A stretch of 64,000 bases of DNA from Armatimonadota bacterium (GCA_020161505.1 JAIUNY010000009.1:1-64000), one strand, 5' to 3'. Shown: positions 1 through 7,433, counted from the first letter of the stretch. Notes: a model not told the origin generated them from the letters alone. Program-made: numbers and translations.

Positions 1-189
1 GACGCACTGACTGCGCCAATCCCTGCCATCAAAGGAGTGCTCGCCTAGGGTTTTGAACTGATCCATCCAGCGATCCATCATGCCATTGGAAATCCCATGC
101 TCGCGGCATGCTTGGCTCTTCGCGATTCCGCCCTCAGCAATCCGGCGACACAGCTCTAACTTGAATTCGCGGGTGTGATTACGACGCAT
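1..189 (-). CDS. IS3-family transposase OrfA, helix-turn-helix part (partial)
   Basis: The first 63 codons are visible and run off the left edge in frame. The translation starts MRRNHTREFKLELCRRIAEG and continues with the Q-A-C-R-E-H-G-I-S turn and W-x-x-Q-F, the arrangement of the IS3 OrfA helix-turn-helix that binds the element ends. In this family OrfA is normally joined to the DDE transposase by -1 frameshifting, but that part is outside the window. The start is the only ATG near the inverted repeat. Confidence 0.8.
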   Translation of the reverse strand, partial: MRRNHTREFKLELCRRIAEGGIAKSQACREHGISNGMMDRWMDQFKTLGEHSFDGRDWRSQCV

Positions 190-242
190 TGGTACACCTC
201 ACAAAGTGTAGATGACGTGTCCACAATTTGGGGCGCACTCCA
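1..242 (-). mobile_element. IS3-family insertion sequence, left end only
   Basis: Read leftward, the element starts with a terminal inverted repeat at 218-242 (TGGAGTGCGCCCCAAATTGT, then GGACA). This has the TG start and the late GTGGACA block usual for IS3-type ends. About 28 bases inside it an orfA reading frame starts at 189. The rest of the element, including the DDE transposase orfB and the other end, lies left of the window, so completeness cannot be judged. Confidence 0.75.
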
Positions 243-272
243 ACGGAGCCCCCTCCTGCCCCCTCGGGGCAT

Positions 273-302
273 CCTCCCCGAAATAGGGAGATTTTGGGGA
301 GG
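273..302. repeat. near-perfect hairpin, 12-bp arms
   Basis: Arms at 273-284 and 291-302 pair completely, allowing one G-T wobble, around a six-base loop (CCTCCCCGAAAT against ATTTTGGGGAGG). No T-run follows, so a standard terminator is unlikely. It sits next to the palindrome at 323-354 and may be part of the same dispersed repeat unit. Confidence 0.6.
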
Positions 303-322
303 ACGTCGATTGAGAGTCTGTG

Positions 323-354
323 GTTCCCGACCCTGAAGGGTCGGGGCACCCATA
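323..354 (+). repeat. dispersed palindromic repeat, copy 1
   Basis: The core CCCGACCCTGAAGGGTCGGG is a perfect palindrome flanked by GTT and GCACCCATA. A copy with a single inserted base lies on the opposite strand at 21260-21290 and a more diverged one at 21210-21241. Short palindromic units in intergenic DNA resemble REP/BIME elements. Confidence 0.7.
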
Positions 355-414
355 CATTTGGGTGTGTGCCCAGCGTGAGGAACCAGGTTGGATTTGGTTA
401 AAGGAACTGAAACC

Positions 415-789
415 TTATCGACCGACGCGAATCCGCTCGACCGAGCGCTCGCAGAACGTGTGCTGAGGAGCCAAAACGTGGATCGGGCCGCTCAGGCGAT
501 TCCACACCGATGAGTTCCGGGCAAGAAAGGTGTAGAAGTAGTGGTAACCCTCGTCGTGAACCCACCGGGGGCTGCCAGAACCAGAGCGAACCACCGCGTA
601 ATGTCCCGCCGGCAACGAGACATCGTCCCGGATCACATAAACTTCCTGAAGACCCGAAGGCTCGTCCACCGAAGCCTCGGCAACGAGGGCGTAGCCGCGC
701 AGATTGACGCGCATGTTGCCCTGGTTTTGCAACACGATGAACTCTTGGTTCAAGTCCTCGCTTCGCTGAACACCGACGATCCGGATCAT
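415..789 (-). CDS. lamin-tail-like domain protein
   Basis: A 124-residue protein with no visible signal peptide or membrane segment. Residues 8-36 read QEFIVLQNQGNMRVNLRGYA and onward. This matches the lamin tail domain pattern, in which E/F-V-x-L-x-N-x-G precedes V-x-L-x-G-y-x-L. The middle part (VSLPAGHYAVVRSG) matches the LTD motif of an L-P-a-G strand followed by v-R-t-G. Bacterial LTD proteins are usually secreted or bind surfaces or DNA, so the lack of a signal is notable. It lies alone between the repeat region and a MarR gene on the same strand. Function unknown. Confidence 0.6.
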   Translation of the reverse strand: MIRIVGVQRSEDLNQEFIVLQNQGNMRVNLRGYALVAEASVDEPSGLQEVYVIRDDVSLPAGHYAVVRSGSGSPRWVHDEGYHYFYTFLARNSSVWNRLSGPIHVLAPQHTFCERSVERIRVGR

Positions 790-888
790 GGTCTTACTGG
801 TCCTAGACGAACCGATGGTCCGAAGAGTCGCGCCTAGACTTATACTTTTACCAGCAAATGTCGCCGAACACGAGGGCCCCGGAGATGA

Positions 889-1332
889 CTAATCCCCGAG
901 CTTTTCCAGATTCTCGATGATCTGATCCAAAACCAGAGCGCATCGAGCGGTTTCGGTTCCTCCGAGACCCGCCAACATGTGCCCTTCGAGCTCGCGCATG
1001 AACACCGCCACACGGGCCATCACTTTCTCACCCTGCGCGGTGAGTTTCAAAATCTTCACCCGGCGGTCGTGGTCAGAGGGGATCTGCTCCAGCCACCCCT
1101 TTTGGACGTGGCTATGAACCGACTCACTCAGAGTCGCGGGCGCAACACCCAAACGACGAGCCACCTCAGCTTGCGAAGCCTCGGAACCTGCCCCCATGAC
1201 AGTCGCGAGCAACTGGAACGTCGTCCAGCGCACGCCAATCTGCCGAAGCCGGGGCTCCAGCCAAGCCGACTGCAACTCATAAACCGTTGCAATCCTTGCA
1301 CTCAGCTGCGAATCAGCCATATCACTCAGCAT
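889..1332 (-). CDS. MarR-family transcriptional regulator
   Basis: A protein of about 147 residues with the MarR winged helix-turn-helix. The core Q-A-E-V-A-R-R-L-G-V-A-P-A-T-L-S-E-S-V is followed by K-G-W-L-E-Q and the wing D-H-D-R-R-V-K-I-L-K-L-T-A-Q-G. Helices at both ends should form the dimer interface. MarR proteins repress nearby or divergent genes in response to small ligands, and no divergent target is evident here. ATG at 1332 is preferred because TAGAAA lies six bases upstream, a position seen before other starts in this window. GTG 1338 and ATG 1320 are alternatives. Confidence 0.85.
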   Translation of the reverse strand: MLSDMADSQLSARIATVYELQSAWLEPRLRQIGVRWTTFQLLATVMGAGSEASQAEVARRLGVAPATLSESVHSHVQKGWLEQIPSDHDRRVKILKLTAQGEKVMARVAVFMRELEGHMLAGLGGTETARCALVLDQIIENLEKLGD

Positions 1333-1358
1333 ACACACTTTCTACGTCTAACGAAGGA

Positions 1359-1583
1359 TCAGGCGACAATATCCAGGACTTGACCCAGATTCTGGTCGAG
1401 AGAGCGGATCACCTTGGCATTGGCTTTGTGTTCCAATTTCGCCAAGTGGAGCTGAGTCGAGGCCTCGGGGAGGGCATCCGCGCCCCCTTTGGCAATCGTG
1501 TGCGCGGCCTCTACCGTGCGGAGTTCCGTGCGCCGAAGCGCATTCAGGGCGGTGAATAATCCGCCGTTGATCGACGATGACAT
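1359..1583 (-). CDS. small protein resembling a minimal flagellar rod/hook protein
   Basis: A 74-residue protein starting at an ATG preceded by a strong GGAGGTG site. The N-terminal half (INGGLFTALNALRRTELR, then A-H-T-I-A-K-G-G) resembles the conserved N-terminal helix of FlgB/C/G proteins (L-S-G-L-x-A-x-x-x-R-L, then N-N-I-A-N). The C-terminal half (KLEHKANAKVIRSLDQNLGQ) resembles their C-terminal helix (Q-R-A-Y-E-A-N-A-K-V-I-x-T-A-D-E-M-L). The whole middle of a rod protein is missing. The gene upstream (1682-1888) looks like a paralogue. The similarity was judged by eye and no other flagellar genes are in the window. Confidence 0.55.
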   Translation of the reverse strand: MSSSINGGLFTALNALRRTELRTVEAAHTIAKGGADALPEASTQLHLAKLEHKANAKVIRSLDQNLGQVLDIVA

Positions 1584-1681
1584 GGCGTCACACCTCCGGA
1601 TGTGAGGGGTCAGGAGCTTGAGCATGGGAGGCCGCCAGAGATGCGATACATCTCTCAGCCATGCTCGAACTTGGAGCGTGC

Positions 1682-1888
1682 CTAAGCGAACAGATCAAGA
1701 TCTGAGAGAACGGATTCCGCTCTCTTCATCTGGGTCTGTGCTTCGACCTGAACTTGTTTTGGCTCGGCTTTCTGCGCCGGCTGGGGTGCCTGACCGCCCG
1801 CATCCAAAAGGGCTCTCTGGATTTGCGCTTCCAGGCGTCTCAGTCCGGCCAAAGTCGACACCATTGAATAGCTTGTCGGGTTGACCAT
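1682..1888 (-). CDS. small paralogue of the rod-like miniprotein at 1359-1583
   Basis: A 68-residue protein. The start at 1888 is supported by GGAGG eight bases upstream, so a longer frame reading back to 1951 is unlikely. The pattern S-T-L-A-G-L-R-R-L-E-A-Q-I near the N-terminus matches T-A-L-N-A-L-R-R-T-E-L-R-T in the downstream neighbour, and both end with a hydrophobic L-D-x-x-A. The middle is rich in Q, A, P and E. It lies 98 bases upstream of the neighbour on the same strand, so the two are probably cotranscribed. Function unknown. Confidence 0.5.
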   Translation of the reverse strand: MVNPTSYSMVSTLAGLRRLEAQIQRALLDAGGQAPQPAQKAEPKQVQVEAQTQMKRAESVLSDLDLFA

Positions 1889-1975
1889 ACGAGTACCTCC
1901 ATGCACTCTAGTTACATTGTTCCGTTTCGCTTTCCCTTCATTCCTGGGCAAGATACTTGAACTTGCACCGAAAAA

Positions 1976-2893
1976 TTATCGGGATTGCTGAGCCGCTCCG
2001 CTCGGCTTTGACTTGAGAATCAGATCGCGCACGTCATTCCATTGAGTGCGGGCTCGATCGCGGAGGACACGAACCGCACGAACCTCATGCGGCTGCGGTC
2101 CCGAAGCGGGACGGTTCAAATCCATCGGCCCCATCAAATGACCGACGTACTCCACATCGGCCAACCCAATCAGGTGGCCGAGTTCATGACAAACAATCTC
2201 AGCAAGGTGAGCTTCGCCCAAGGCCTCGCCTTCAAAATGGCGCTGGACGTGGATCACACCCGTGTTGCTGACCTCAAATCGGCTACGGTTCCAGCGATAC
2301 TCCTTACGCAGCTCGATGAGGCCGAGCGCATCCGCGGAGCCTTCCGGAACCTTATCCGTGAACTTGATCACGATATCCGCAGGCTTGCCGATGCCCAGGT
2401 AGCGCACCGGATTGTCCTGACCCAGCGACTGATTCCAGGTCGCGATTCCGCGCTCGGCCGATTTCACGCCGAGCGCACGCATTCCGCTCAGGCTGGCTTC
2501 CTCGATCGAAACCGTCACGCCATCCGGGTAGAGAACGCCGGCAATCAAGGCCAGAGCTTGCTGAAAATCCTGCTTCTCACTGACCCGATCCGCTTTCGCC
2601 AAAGCCTCCATGAACGAGGGATGAACCTCGAGCGGCAGAGGTGGCCGCTGCTTCGCCACCCTTCGCTCTTCCGTAAGCGTCTGGCTGGCTGTGCTGAGCG
2701 AGAGTGTCGGAGCAAGACCAAAAGGCTCCTGCTCATCAACATCGACATGCGCGTGGCAATCGCTGCCGCACGAGATTTTGAAGCTGTGGGTATGGACGCT
2801 CGTCTCGCCGCACGATGAATCGTGCACGTGAGTCGATTGAGCCTGGGCAAAAGTAAAAGAAACAGCGAAAGCCGCTGCCAAGAGAATCCGCAT
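1976..2893 (-). CDS. secreted zinc metalloprotease, HExxHxxGxxD type
   Basis: A 305-residue protein with a clear signal peptide (MRILLAAAFAVSFTFAQA) and an SD site GAGGT. The motif C-H-E-L-G-H-L-I-G-L-A-D at about residues 235-246 gives zinc ligands His and His plus a probable third ligand Asp. This is the HExxHxxGxxD form seen in snapalysin-like and some matrixin-like clans. A methionine follows in H-L-M-G-P-M, a plausible Met-turn. After the signal comes a His/Cys-rich stretch (about residues 20-55) that could bind metal or be a propeptide. Probably an extracytoplasmic peptidase. The substrate is unknown. Confidence 0.75.
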   Translation of the reverse strand: MRILLAAAFAVSFTFAQAQSTHVHDSSCGETSVHTHSFKISCGSDCHAHVDVDEQEPFGLAPTLSLSTASQTLTEERRVAKQRPPLPLEVHPSFMEALAKADRVSEKQDFQQALALIAGVLYPDGVTVSIEEASLSGMRALGVKSAERGIATWNQSLGQDNPVRYLGIGKPADIVIKFTDKVPEGSADALGLIELRKEYRWNRSRFEVSNTGVIHVQRHFEGEALGEAHLAEIVCHELGHLIGLADVEYVGHLMGPMDLNRPASGPQPHEVRAVRVLRDRARTQWNDVRDLILKSKPSGAAQQSR

Positions 2894-2968
2894 TCTTGAC
2901 CTCAGCGGGCTTGTTCCACGCCGAGGTCAAGGTCAGCCTCGTAATTCGCCCTGAGTTGGGCGAACCCC

Positions 2969-3829
2969 TCAAGAACCTAGTGATCCAAACGGGAGAGCCC
3001 CTTGACCGAGCTCATACAAGGCCGGGGTCAGGTAGCTCATTGCGACATGGGTGTGCTCTCCAGTCGGCCATGAGGAGGGAAGCGCCTCCCGCTTGCCCCC
3101 CCAGACAAAAGCCGAATATCCTCCAAACGAGGGCACGAGGCACCAATACATCCCCGAGTTTCCGAACACGTCGCGGTAGAGATCCAAAATCGGCTCCGCC
3201 GAATAGGGGCAGAACACCGGGTTGTCGCCCTGAGTCACGACCAGACCATTCTCGGAGAGCCGTTTTGCACAGTCGCCATAGAACTCCTGAGTGAAGAGGT
3301 TCTCGCTCAGGCTGCCGTCTTCCTCTTCGTAAACGTCAGTCGCATCCACCAAGATCAGATCAAAGGTCTCCGCCGAGTGTTTGACATAGGCAAAAGCGTC
3401 TTCGATCAACAGCTCAACGCGGGGATCGTCGAACGCGCCATTGCTGATCTCAGGAAGGTGCCGCTGGCACGTGCTCACCACGAGATCATCAATCTCGACC
3501 ATCGTGATCTTCTCCAGTCGCTCGTGCTTGACGAGCTCGCGCAGAACTCCACCATCACCGCCCCCGACGACCAGGACGCGCTTGGCTTCTGGGAGAGCCG
3601 CCAAGGGAACCTGCACAAACGACTCATGGTACGCCGCTTCATCAAACGTGGCGAGTTGGATGTGGTTGTCGAGCAACAACGCGCGCCCGAACTCCTCCGT
3701 GTCGTAGATATCAATCTGCTGGAACGGCGAAGCGACGGATGCAACATGCCCCACAATCCCGACCGACATGGTCAAGCGGTCGCTGCGGATCGGGAAGGTG
3801 AGGGTTGGCTTGCTGGAGGGCGTGCTCAC
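2969..3829 (-). CDS. speE: spermidine synthase (polyamine aminopropyltransferase)
   Basis: A 286-residue protein with the spermidine synthase layout: an N-terminal beta domain with E-E-F-G-R-A-L-L-L-D-N, then Y-H-E, and the Rossmann-like core G-G-G-D-G-G-V-L-R-E that binds decarboxylated S-adenosylmethionine. It continues with M-V-E-I-D, D-D-P-R-V, I-E-D-A and the catalytic region L-I-L-V-D-A-T-D. It transfers an aminopropyl group to putrescine. GTG at 3829 is the start that includes the whole N-terminal domain. No speD or other polyamine gene lies nearby. The family is clear, but the exact polyamine specificity is not readable. Confidence 0.9.
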   Translation of the reverse strand: MSTPSSKPTLTFPIRSDRLTMSVGIVGHVASVASPFQQIDIYDTEEFGRALLLDNHIQLATFDEAAYHESFVQVPLAALPEAKRVLVVGGGDGGVLRELVKHERLEKITMVEIDDLVVSTCQRHLPEISNGAFDDPRVELLIEDAFAYVKHSAETFDLILVDATDVYEEEDGSLSENLFTQEFYGDCAKRLSENGLVVTQGDNPVFCPYSAEPILDLYRDVFGNSGMYWCLVPSFGGYSAFVWGGKREALPSSWPTGEHTHVAMSYLTPALYELGQGALPFGSLGS

Positions 3830-3935
3830 CGCTCTATTTCACCAGATTTTATGAATTCTTGAGCCGCCGAGCCTGGGGATCGCCCGGCCTGGTCGCGCAT
3901 CGTGAACGCAGCATCCGCCATACTGGAGGGCATCA

Positions 3936-4631
3936 ATGGTGCCACGATTGATGGTGTTTGATATGGCGGGGACGACGGTGGCGGATTCGGGCCACGTCGC
4001 CGGAGCAATGGCCGAGACTCTCAAGGAAGCGGGCATTCCAGCACGAGCACCAATGCTGACCAAGTACCTCGGGCTTCCCAAGCCCACCGCTCTCCGCAAT
4101 GCACTCAAGGATTTCAGCGATCCGCGCCACGAGGAGCCAGCTTTCATCAAGCAGCTCCACGATCAATTCACCCAGCGCATGATTGCCCACTTTGAGGAGG
4201 ATCGAGGCGTCTCCGAGGTGCCTGGTGCTATGCGCACCTTCGACTGGCTCCACCAAAACGGATGCATGGTCGCCCTGGATACCGGATTCAGCCGACCCAT
4301 CGCAAACGCGATTCTCAAGCGCCTGAATTGGGTCGGGGGAGCGATCGACTTCACCGTCACCAGTGACGAAGTCAACCGGGGTCGGCCCATGCCGGACATG
4401 ATTTTCGAGGCAATGAAGAGGTTCTCCATCGAGTCTCCGCAGCATGTCGGGAAAATCGGCGACACTCCCAACGATCTGATCCAGGGCCACGCCGCCGGGT
4501 GCAAGTGGATCATCGGCGTCACCGAGGGTTCGCACATCCGCGAGCAACTTTCCGCCTACCCTCACACCCATCTCATCAACAACGTCGGCAAACTCCCCCA
4601 GGTGTTCCTCGAAGACGAGGACTATCAGTAA
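3936..4631 (+). CDS. phosphonatase-like HAD hydrolase
   Basis: A 231-residue HAD-superfamily protein. Motif I is L-M-V-F-D-M-A-G-T-T-V (residues 5-15), where the second acid of the usual D-x-D is replaced by Ala, as in phosphonoacetaldehyde hydrolase and its PhnX-like relatives. Motif II lies in V-A-L-D-T-G-F-S, and motif III/IV in K-I-G-D-T-P-N-D. The family would cleave a C-P or phosphoester bond using the nucleophile Asp9. No phosphonate uptake genes are adjacent, so the substrate is unknown. GGAGGG seven bases before the ATG supports the start. It diverges from speE. Confidence 0.8.
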   Translation: MVPRLMVFDMAGTTVADSGHVAGAMAETLKEAGIPARAPMLTKYLGLPKPTALRNALKDFSDPRHEEPAFIKQLHDQFTQRMIAHFEEDRGVSEVPGAMRTFDWLHQNGCMVALDTGFSRPIANAILKRLNWVGGAIDFTVTSDEVNRGRPMPDMIFEAMKRFSIESPQHVGKIGDTPNDLIQGHAAGCKWIIGVTEGSHIREQLSAYPHTHLINNVGKLPQVFLEDEDYQ

Positions 4632-4885
4632 GCCAGGCCGCCGCGATCGGTGATCGGTCTCCTCTTACGCGATGAGGCTAGTCGGTCGGTGTTAAGGGAG
4701 GGCTATCGAAGATGTGGAGTCGCCTCGCCTGCTGTCGATCTTCACTCTCATGACGCCGCCTAAACTTTATCACGGAAGCTAATAATTGTCTTCGGTGCAC
4801 CGCTTTCATCTCAAAACACGACGTTTCTTATCATAAACAATAACAATCCATGTATTTCCATCGCGGCACGGCAAAAAGATGCCAT
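4632..4885. other. intergenic region, AT-rich toward hipB
   Basis: No gene was found between the HAD gene and hipB. Composition becomes clearly AT-richer from about 4755 onward, in contrast to the flanking genes. This fits a promoter region of a mobile toxin-antitoxin operon. The hipB start could be read further upstream (ATG 4850), but the GGAGG before 4910 argues against that. Confidence 0.5.
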
Positions 4886-4903
4886 TATCTATCATGGAGG
4901 ATA
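4886..4903. promoter_or_regulatory. candidate HipB operator
   Basis: TATCT, eight bases, GGATA: one mismatch from the E. coli HipB operator TATCC-N8-GGATA, with identical spacing. It overlaps the GGAGG ribosome-binding site of hipB, so a bound repressor would block the start of the operon. No second well-matched copy was found upstream. Confidence 0.6.
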
Positions 4904-4909
4904 AATTTA

Positions 4910-5197
4910 ATGTCAAAGTTAGAAGAGCAACGATTGATCCGCCAAGCGGAAATAGGAGCAACCATCCGAATGAGGCGAAAACAGCTCAGGATGACGCAGG
5001 AGAGTCTGGCTCTTTACTGTGGCCTTGGCAAAATTGCGATCACACGCATTGAGACGGGCAAAACGAACCCAAGTCTCCATACCCTCGCGGAGATCGCTCA
5101 AGCTCTCGGACTCCGCTTGAGCCTTGGCGAGTACGTGATCGCTCCGAGACATTTCGCGACAGGAAACGATGAACCAGAGAACGAGGATTCGGAATGA
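4910..5197 (+). CDS. hipB: HipB-like antitoxin, XRE helix-turn-helix
   Basis: A 95-residue protein with one XRE-type DNA-binding domain. The core L-R-M-T-Q-E-S-L-A-L-Y-C-G-L-G is followed by R-I-E-T-G-K-T-N-P-S-L-H-T-L and A-Q-A-L-G-L-R-L. The acidic tail may contact the toxin. ATG 4910 is chosen for its GGAGG seven to eleven bases upstream. The gene overlaps hipA by ATGA, so the two are translationally coupled. It should neutralise HipA and repress the operon through the site at 4886-4903. Antitoxin-first order and size fit HipB. Confidence 0.85.
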   Translation: MSKLEEQRLIRQAEIGATIRMRRKQLRMTQESLALYCGLGKIAITRIETGKTNPSLHTLAEIAQALGLRLSLGEYVIAPRHFATGNDEPENEDSE

Positions 5198-6399
5198 AAT
5201 CTGCATGGATTCTGCAGCAAGGTGTGCGAGTTGCGCGGATTGCGGCCACCGCGAATGGCTATCGGATTGAGCAGTCAGATGGACTCGGAGCCCCCCCTGA
5301 ATTCCCAGGTTTGCTTGCGACAACGATCCCCTGGTCTGCACTGCCGCTCGATTACAGCGAGGCGGCATTCCCGCGCTTCTTCCTCAACATGCTGCCAGAA
5401 GGGAGCCGATTGTCGGCTCTCATGGAATCGAGCCATGTATCAAACGATGATCCACTCGGACTCCTCCTTGCCACCCAAGGCGAGCCCCCAGGAGATGTGT
5501 CGCTGGAATCGGAAGAACCCAGACCGAACCCATCGTCGGGAGATGCGCAGCTGGAGAATTTGCTCTCGTCGGCAGATTTTGCCTGGCCTGACCTCAATCG
5601 ACAACTCCTTGCGAAGGCATCCATCGATTCGATCAGCGGCGTCCAAGACAAGATCTCGCGCGGGAGTTTGACCTTCCGCCTCACGGGATCCAGAGCGGCA
5701 AAGATTCTTAAGATCCCGACGGAAAGATTCCCACGAATCGCCGAGAACGAGTTCTTCGTCTTGAGCCTCGCGAAGAAATGTGGATTCGACGTTCCTCGTC
5801 TCGAACTCGTGCCAGATGTGAATGGACTGAAAGCCTTCGGGATCGAGCGATTTGATCGAGTGACCCACCATGGGATTGTGCGAGAACGGTTCCACTTAGA
5901 GGATGGCTGCCAACTGATGAACCTGTCGCCATCGCGTAAGTACGAAGTTCGGCTCCAGGATCTCACGGCGAAGATGCTCGAGTGGGCGTCCTCAGTGCCG
6001 CAAACTCTTGAACAAGTTTGTGCCCTCATCGCGTTCTCCTACATCATCGGGAACGCCGATATGCACGCGAAAAACATCAGCCTGATCTGGCGGCGGGGAA
6101 TCTGCGACCTGTCCCCTGCCTATGATCTTCTGACCACGCTCCCCTATCGCGATCACCCTCAGCAGATGGCTCTTCAGTTGTATGGTCGAGACAATCGACT
6201 TCGCCTCAGAGACGTCCTGGACCTCGCCCGAAACAACGATGTTCGAACAGAGGCCTTGGCAATGGCTCTCCGCAAACGCCTCGCCCCCATCCCGCGCGAG
6301 ATCCAGAACTTCGGCGTGGTCGGATTCGATGAGAAGACCACCGAATACGTCATCGGCCAGGTGCTCCGACGCTACGAGAGCTTCTTTGCCCCAGACTAG
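5194..6399 (+). CDS. hipA: HipA-family serine/threonine kinase toxin
   Basis: A 401-residue protein. The N-terminal couple_hipA-type domain (F-F-L-N-M-L-P-E-G, about residues 66-74) is followed by the HipA kinase domain. S-G-V-Q-D-K-I-S corresponds to the flexible loop holding the regulatory serine, G-N-A-D-M-H-A-K-N (286-294) is the catalytic loop, and L-S-P-A-Y-D-L-L holds the metal-binding Asp. HipA kinases phosphorylate aminoacyl-tRNA synthetases (GltX in E. coli) and induce growth arrest. The key residues are intact, so it is probably active. It is slightly shorter than E. coli HipA (440). Confidence 0.88.
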   Translation: MKSAWILQQGVRVARIAATANGYRIEQSDGLGAPPEFPGLLATTIPWSALPLDYSEAAFPRFFLNMLPEGSRLSALMESSHVSNDDPLGLLLATQGEPPGDVSLESEEPRPNPSSGDAQLENLLSSADFAWPDLNRQLLAKASIDSISGVQDKISRGSLTFRLTGSRAAKILKIPTERFPRIAENEFFVLSLAKKCGFDVPRLELVPDVNGLKAFGIERFDRVTHHGIVRERFHLEDGCQLMNLSPSRKYEVRLQDLTAKMLEWASSVPQTLEQVCALIAFSYIIGNADMHAKNISLIWRRGICDLSPAYDLLTTLPYRDHPQQMALQLYGRDNRLRLRDVLDLARNNDVRTEALAMALRKRLAPIPREIQNFGVVGFDEKTTEYVIGQVLRRYESFFAPD

Positions 6400-6412
6400 G
6401 GCAAAGAAGCTC
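6378..6412 (+). terminator. hairpin over the hipA stop codon
   Basis: A perfect 14-bp inverted repeat (GAGCTTCTTTGCCC at 6378-6391 against 6399-6412) with a seven-base loop containing most of the TAG stop. It has no clear T-run. It lies between convergent genes and probably ends or stabilises both transcripts. Confidence 0.55.
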
Positions 6413-6438
6413 CCAACTCCACGAACTCCCGAGTCAGC

Positions 6439-7368
6439 TTAGAAGTCGTCGCACCAGCGGTAGGCGTTGACGAGCTTCTCCTCGCCCTCGCGACCGCCCT
6501 GACTGACCCCGTGCTCCATCCCAATGATGAGCTCAGGATCCTTCTTGGCGATGTGCTTGAAGATGTTGCGGTAGTTCATCTCACCCGTCAGAGGCTCCTG
6601 ACGGCCCGGGTTGTCTCCGCATTGGAAGTACGCCACTTCGCTCCATGCCAGATCAATATTCGGAATGATGTTGCCCTCCGTGATCTGCTGGTGATACATG
6701 TCGAAAAGAATCTTGCACGCCGGAGAACCGACGGCTTTGCAGATCTGGAACGCTTGCGGAATCCGGCTGAGGAACATGCCCGGGTGATCTCGGTACGGGT
6801 TCAGCGGCTCGAGCACCATCACGAGTCCGTGCGGTTCAAAGACGCCCGCCATCACCTTGAGACACTCCACCACATTCGCGGTTTGGTAGTCCCATGCGAG
6901 GCGCAGGTCGTAGGGGCCTGGCACCACGGTCATCCACTTCGCGTTCACCCGCTTCGCGACTTCGACGGCAGCTTCGGCTTTCTTCTTCAGAGAAGCCTTC
7001 GCATCCTCGCCGCCCAAAGCGTAAACCGGTTTGCCCCACTCGGCATCCGCGACAAACACGCCCATCTGGATCCCCAGTTGGGTCATTGCCTTGGCGCAAC
7101 GCTCCTGGTCCGCCACGCTCCGGCCCATCATGCCGTTGTCTTCCCAGGCATGGAATCCTTGATCCGCCGCGTATTTCAGCTGATCCACCAGGTCTCCACC
7201 CGCCGAATCTCCGAACATGCCGAAGTGCGGCGCGTACTTGAGCTTAAACTTTCCAGCGGCCGACGAAGAGGATGCAGAAGAGGAAGACATGGCGAATCCG
7301 GTTGCCGTCATCATGCCGGTCGCAGCGACTGCGCCAGCTTTCAGGAGATCACGTCGTGATGATTTCAT
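6439..7368 (-). CDS. Tat-exported TIM-barrel protein, sugar isomerase/epimerase family
   Basis: A 309-residue protein beginning with a twin-arginine signal (S-R-R-D-L-L-K-A-G-A-V-A) and a serine-rich linker. The body matches AP endonuclease 2-like TIM barrels, close in pattern to hydroxypyruvate isomerase: A-W-E-D-N-G-M-M, M-V-L-E-P-L-N-P (metal-binding Glu), I-L-F-D-M-Y-H-Q-Q (Asp and His), and I-G-M-E-H-G at the end. The acids and histidines expected to bind a divalent metal are present. It probably isomerises a small hydroxy-acid or sugar outside the cytoplasm. It follows a Gfo/Idh gene on the same strand, a common pairing. Confidence 0.8.
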   Translation of the reverse strand: MKSSRRDLLKAGAVAATGMMTATGFAMSSSSASSSSAAGKFKLKYAPHFGMFGDSAGGDLVDQLKYAADQGFHAWEDNGMMGRSVADQERCAKAMTQLGIQMGVFVADAEWGKPVYALGGEDAKASLKKKAEAAVEVAKRVNAKWMTVVPGPYDLRLAWDYQTANVVECLKVMAGVFEPHGLVMVLEPLNPYRDHPGMFLSRIPQAFQICKAVGSPACKILFDMYHQQITEGNIIPNIDLAWSEVAYFQCGDNPGRQEPLTGEMNYRNIFKHIAKKDPELIIGMEHGVSQGGREGEEKLVNAYRWCDDF

Positions 7369-7388
7369 AGCGTTGAGCGAGAATGAAA

Positions 7389-7419
7389 GCGGCCCGGATC
7401 AAACCTCGATCCGGGCCGC
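7389..7419 (-). terminator. intrinsic terminator downstream of the Gfo/Idh gene
   Basis: A 12-bp perfect GC-rich stem (GCGGCCCGGATC against its complement) with a seven-base loop, followed on the minus strand by TTTCATTC. It lies 15 bases after the Gfo/Idh stop and 21 bases before the TIM-barrel start. It therefore probably reduces read-through between the two genes. Confidence 0.7.
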
Positions 7420-7433
7420 AAGGGTCAGGAAGC

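Larger units (their letters stand above)
243..414. other. non-coding gap with palindromic elements
   Basis: No credible gene was found here. The stretch between the insertion sequence and the next gene holds two palindromes, listed separately at 273-302 and 323-354. It is otherwise unremarkable. Confidence 0.6.

Noticed and set aside
3936-4631. HAD gene as part of a phosphonate utilisation operon
   Set aside because: No phn transport or transaminase genes are adjacent, so only a phosphonatase-like label is given.
4800-4885. A second HipB operator upstream of the first
   Set aside because: TTATCATAAACAATAA shows partial symmetry but does not match TATCC-N8-GGATA in either spacing or sequence.
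4886-6399. Defence island or prophage around the toxin-antitoxin genes
   Set aside because: No restriction, CBASS, Gabija, integrase or phage structural genes were seen nearby. The toxin-antitoxin modules are scattered among housekeeping and envelope genes.
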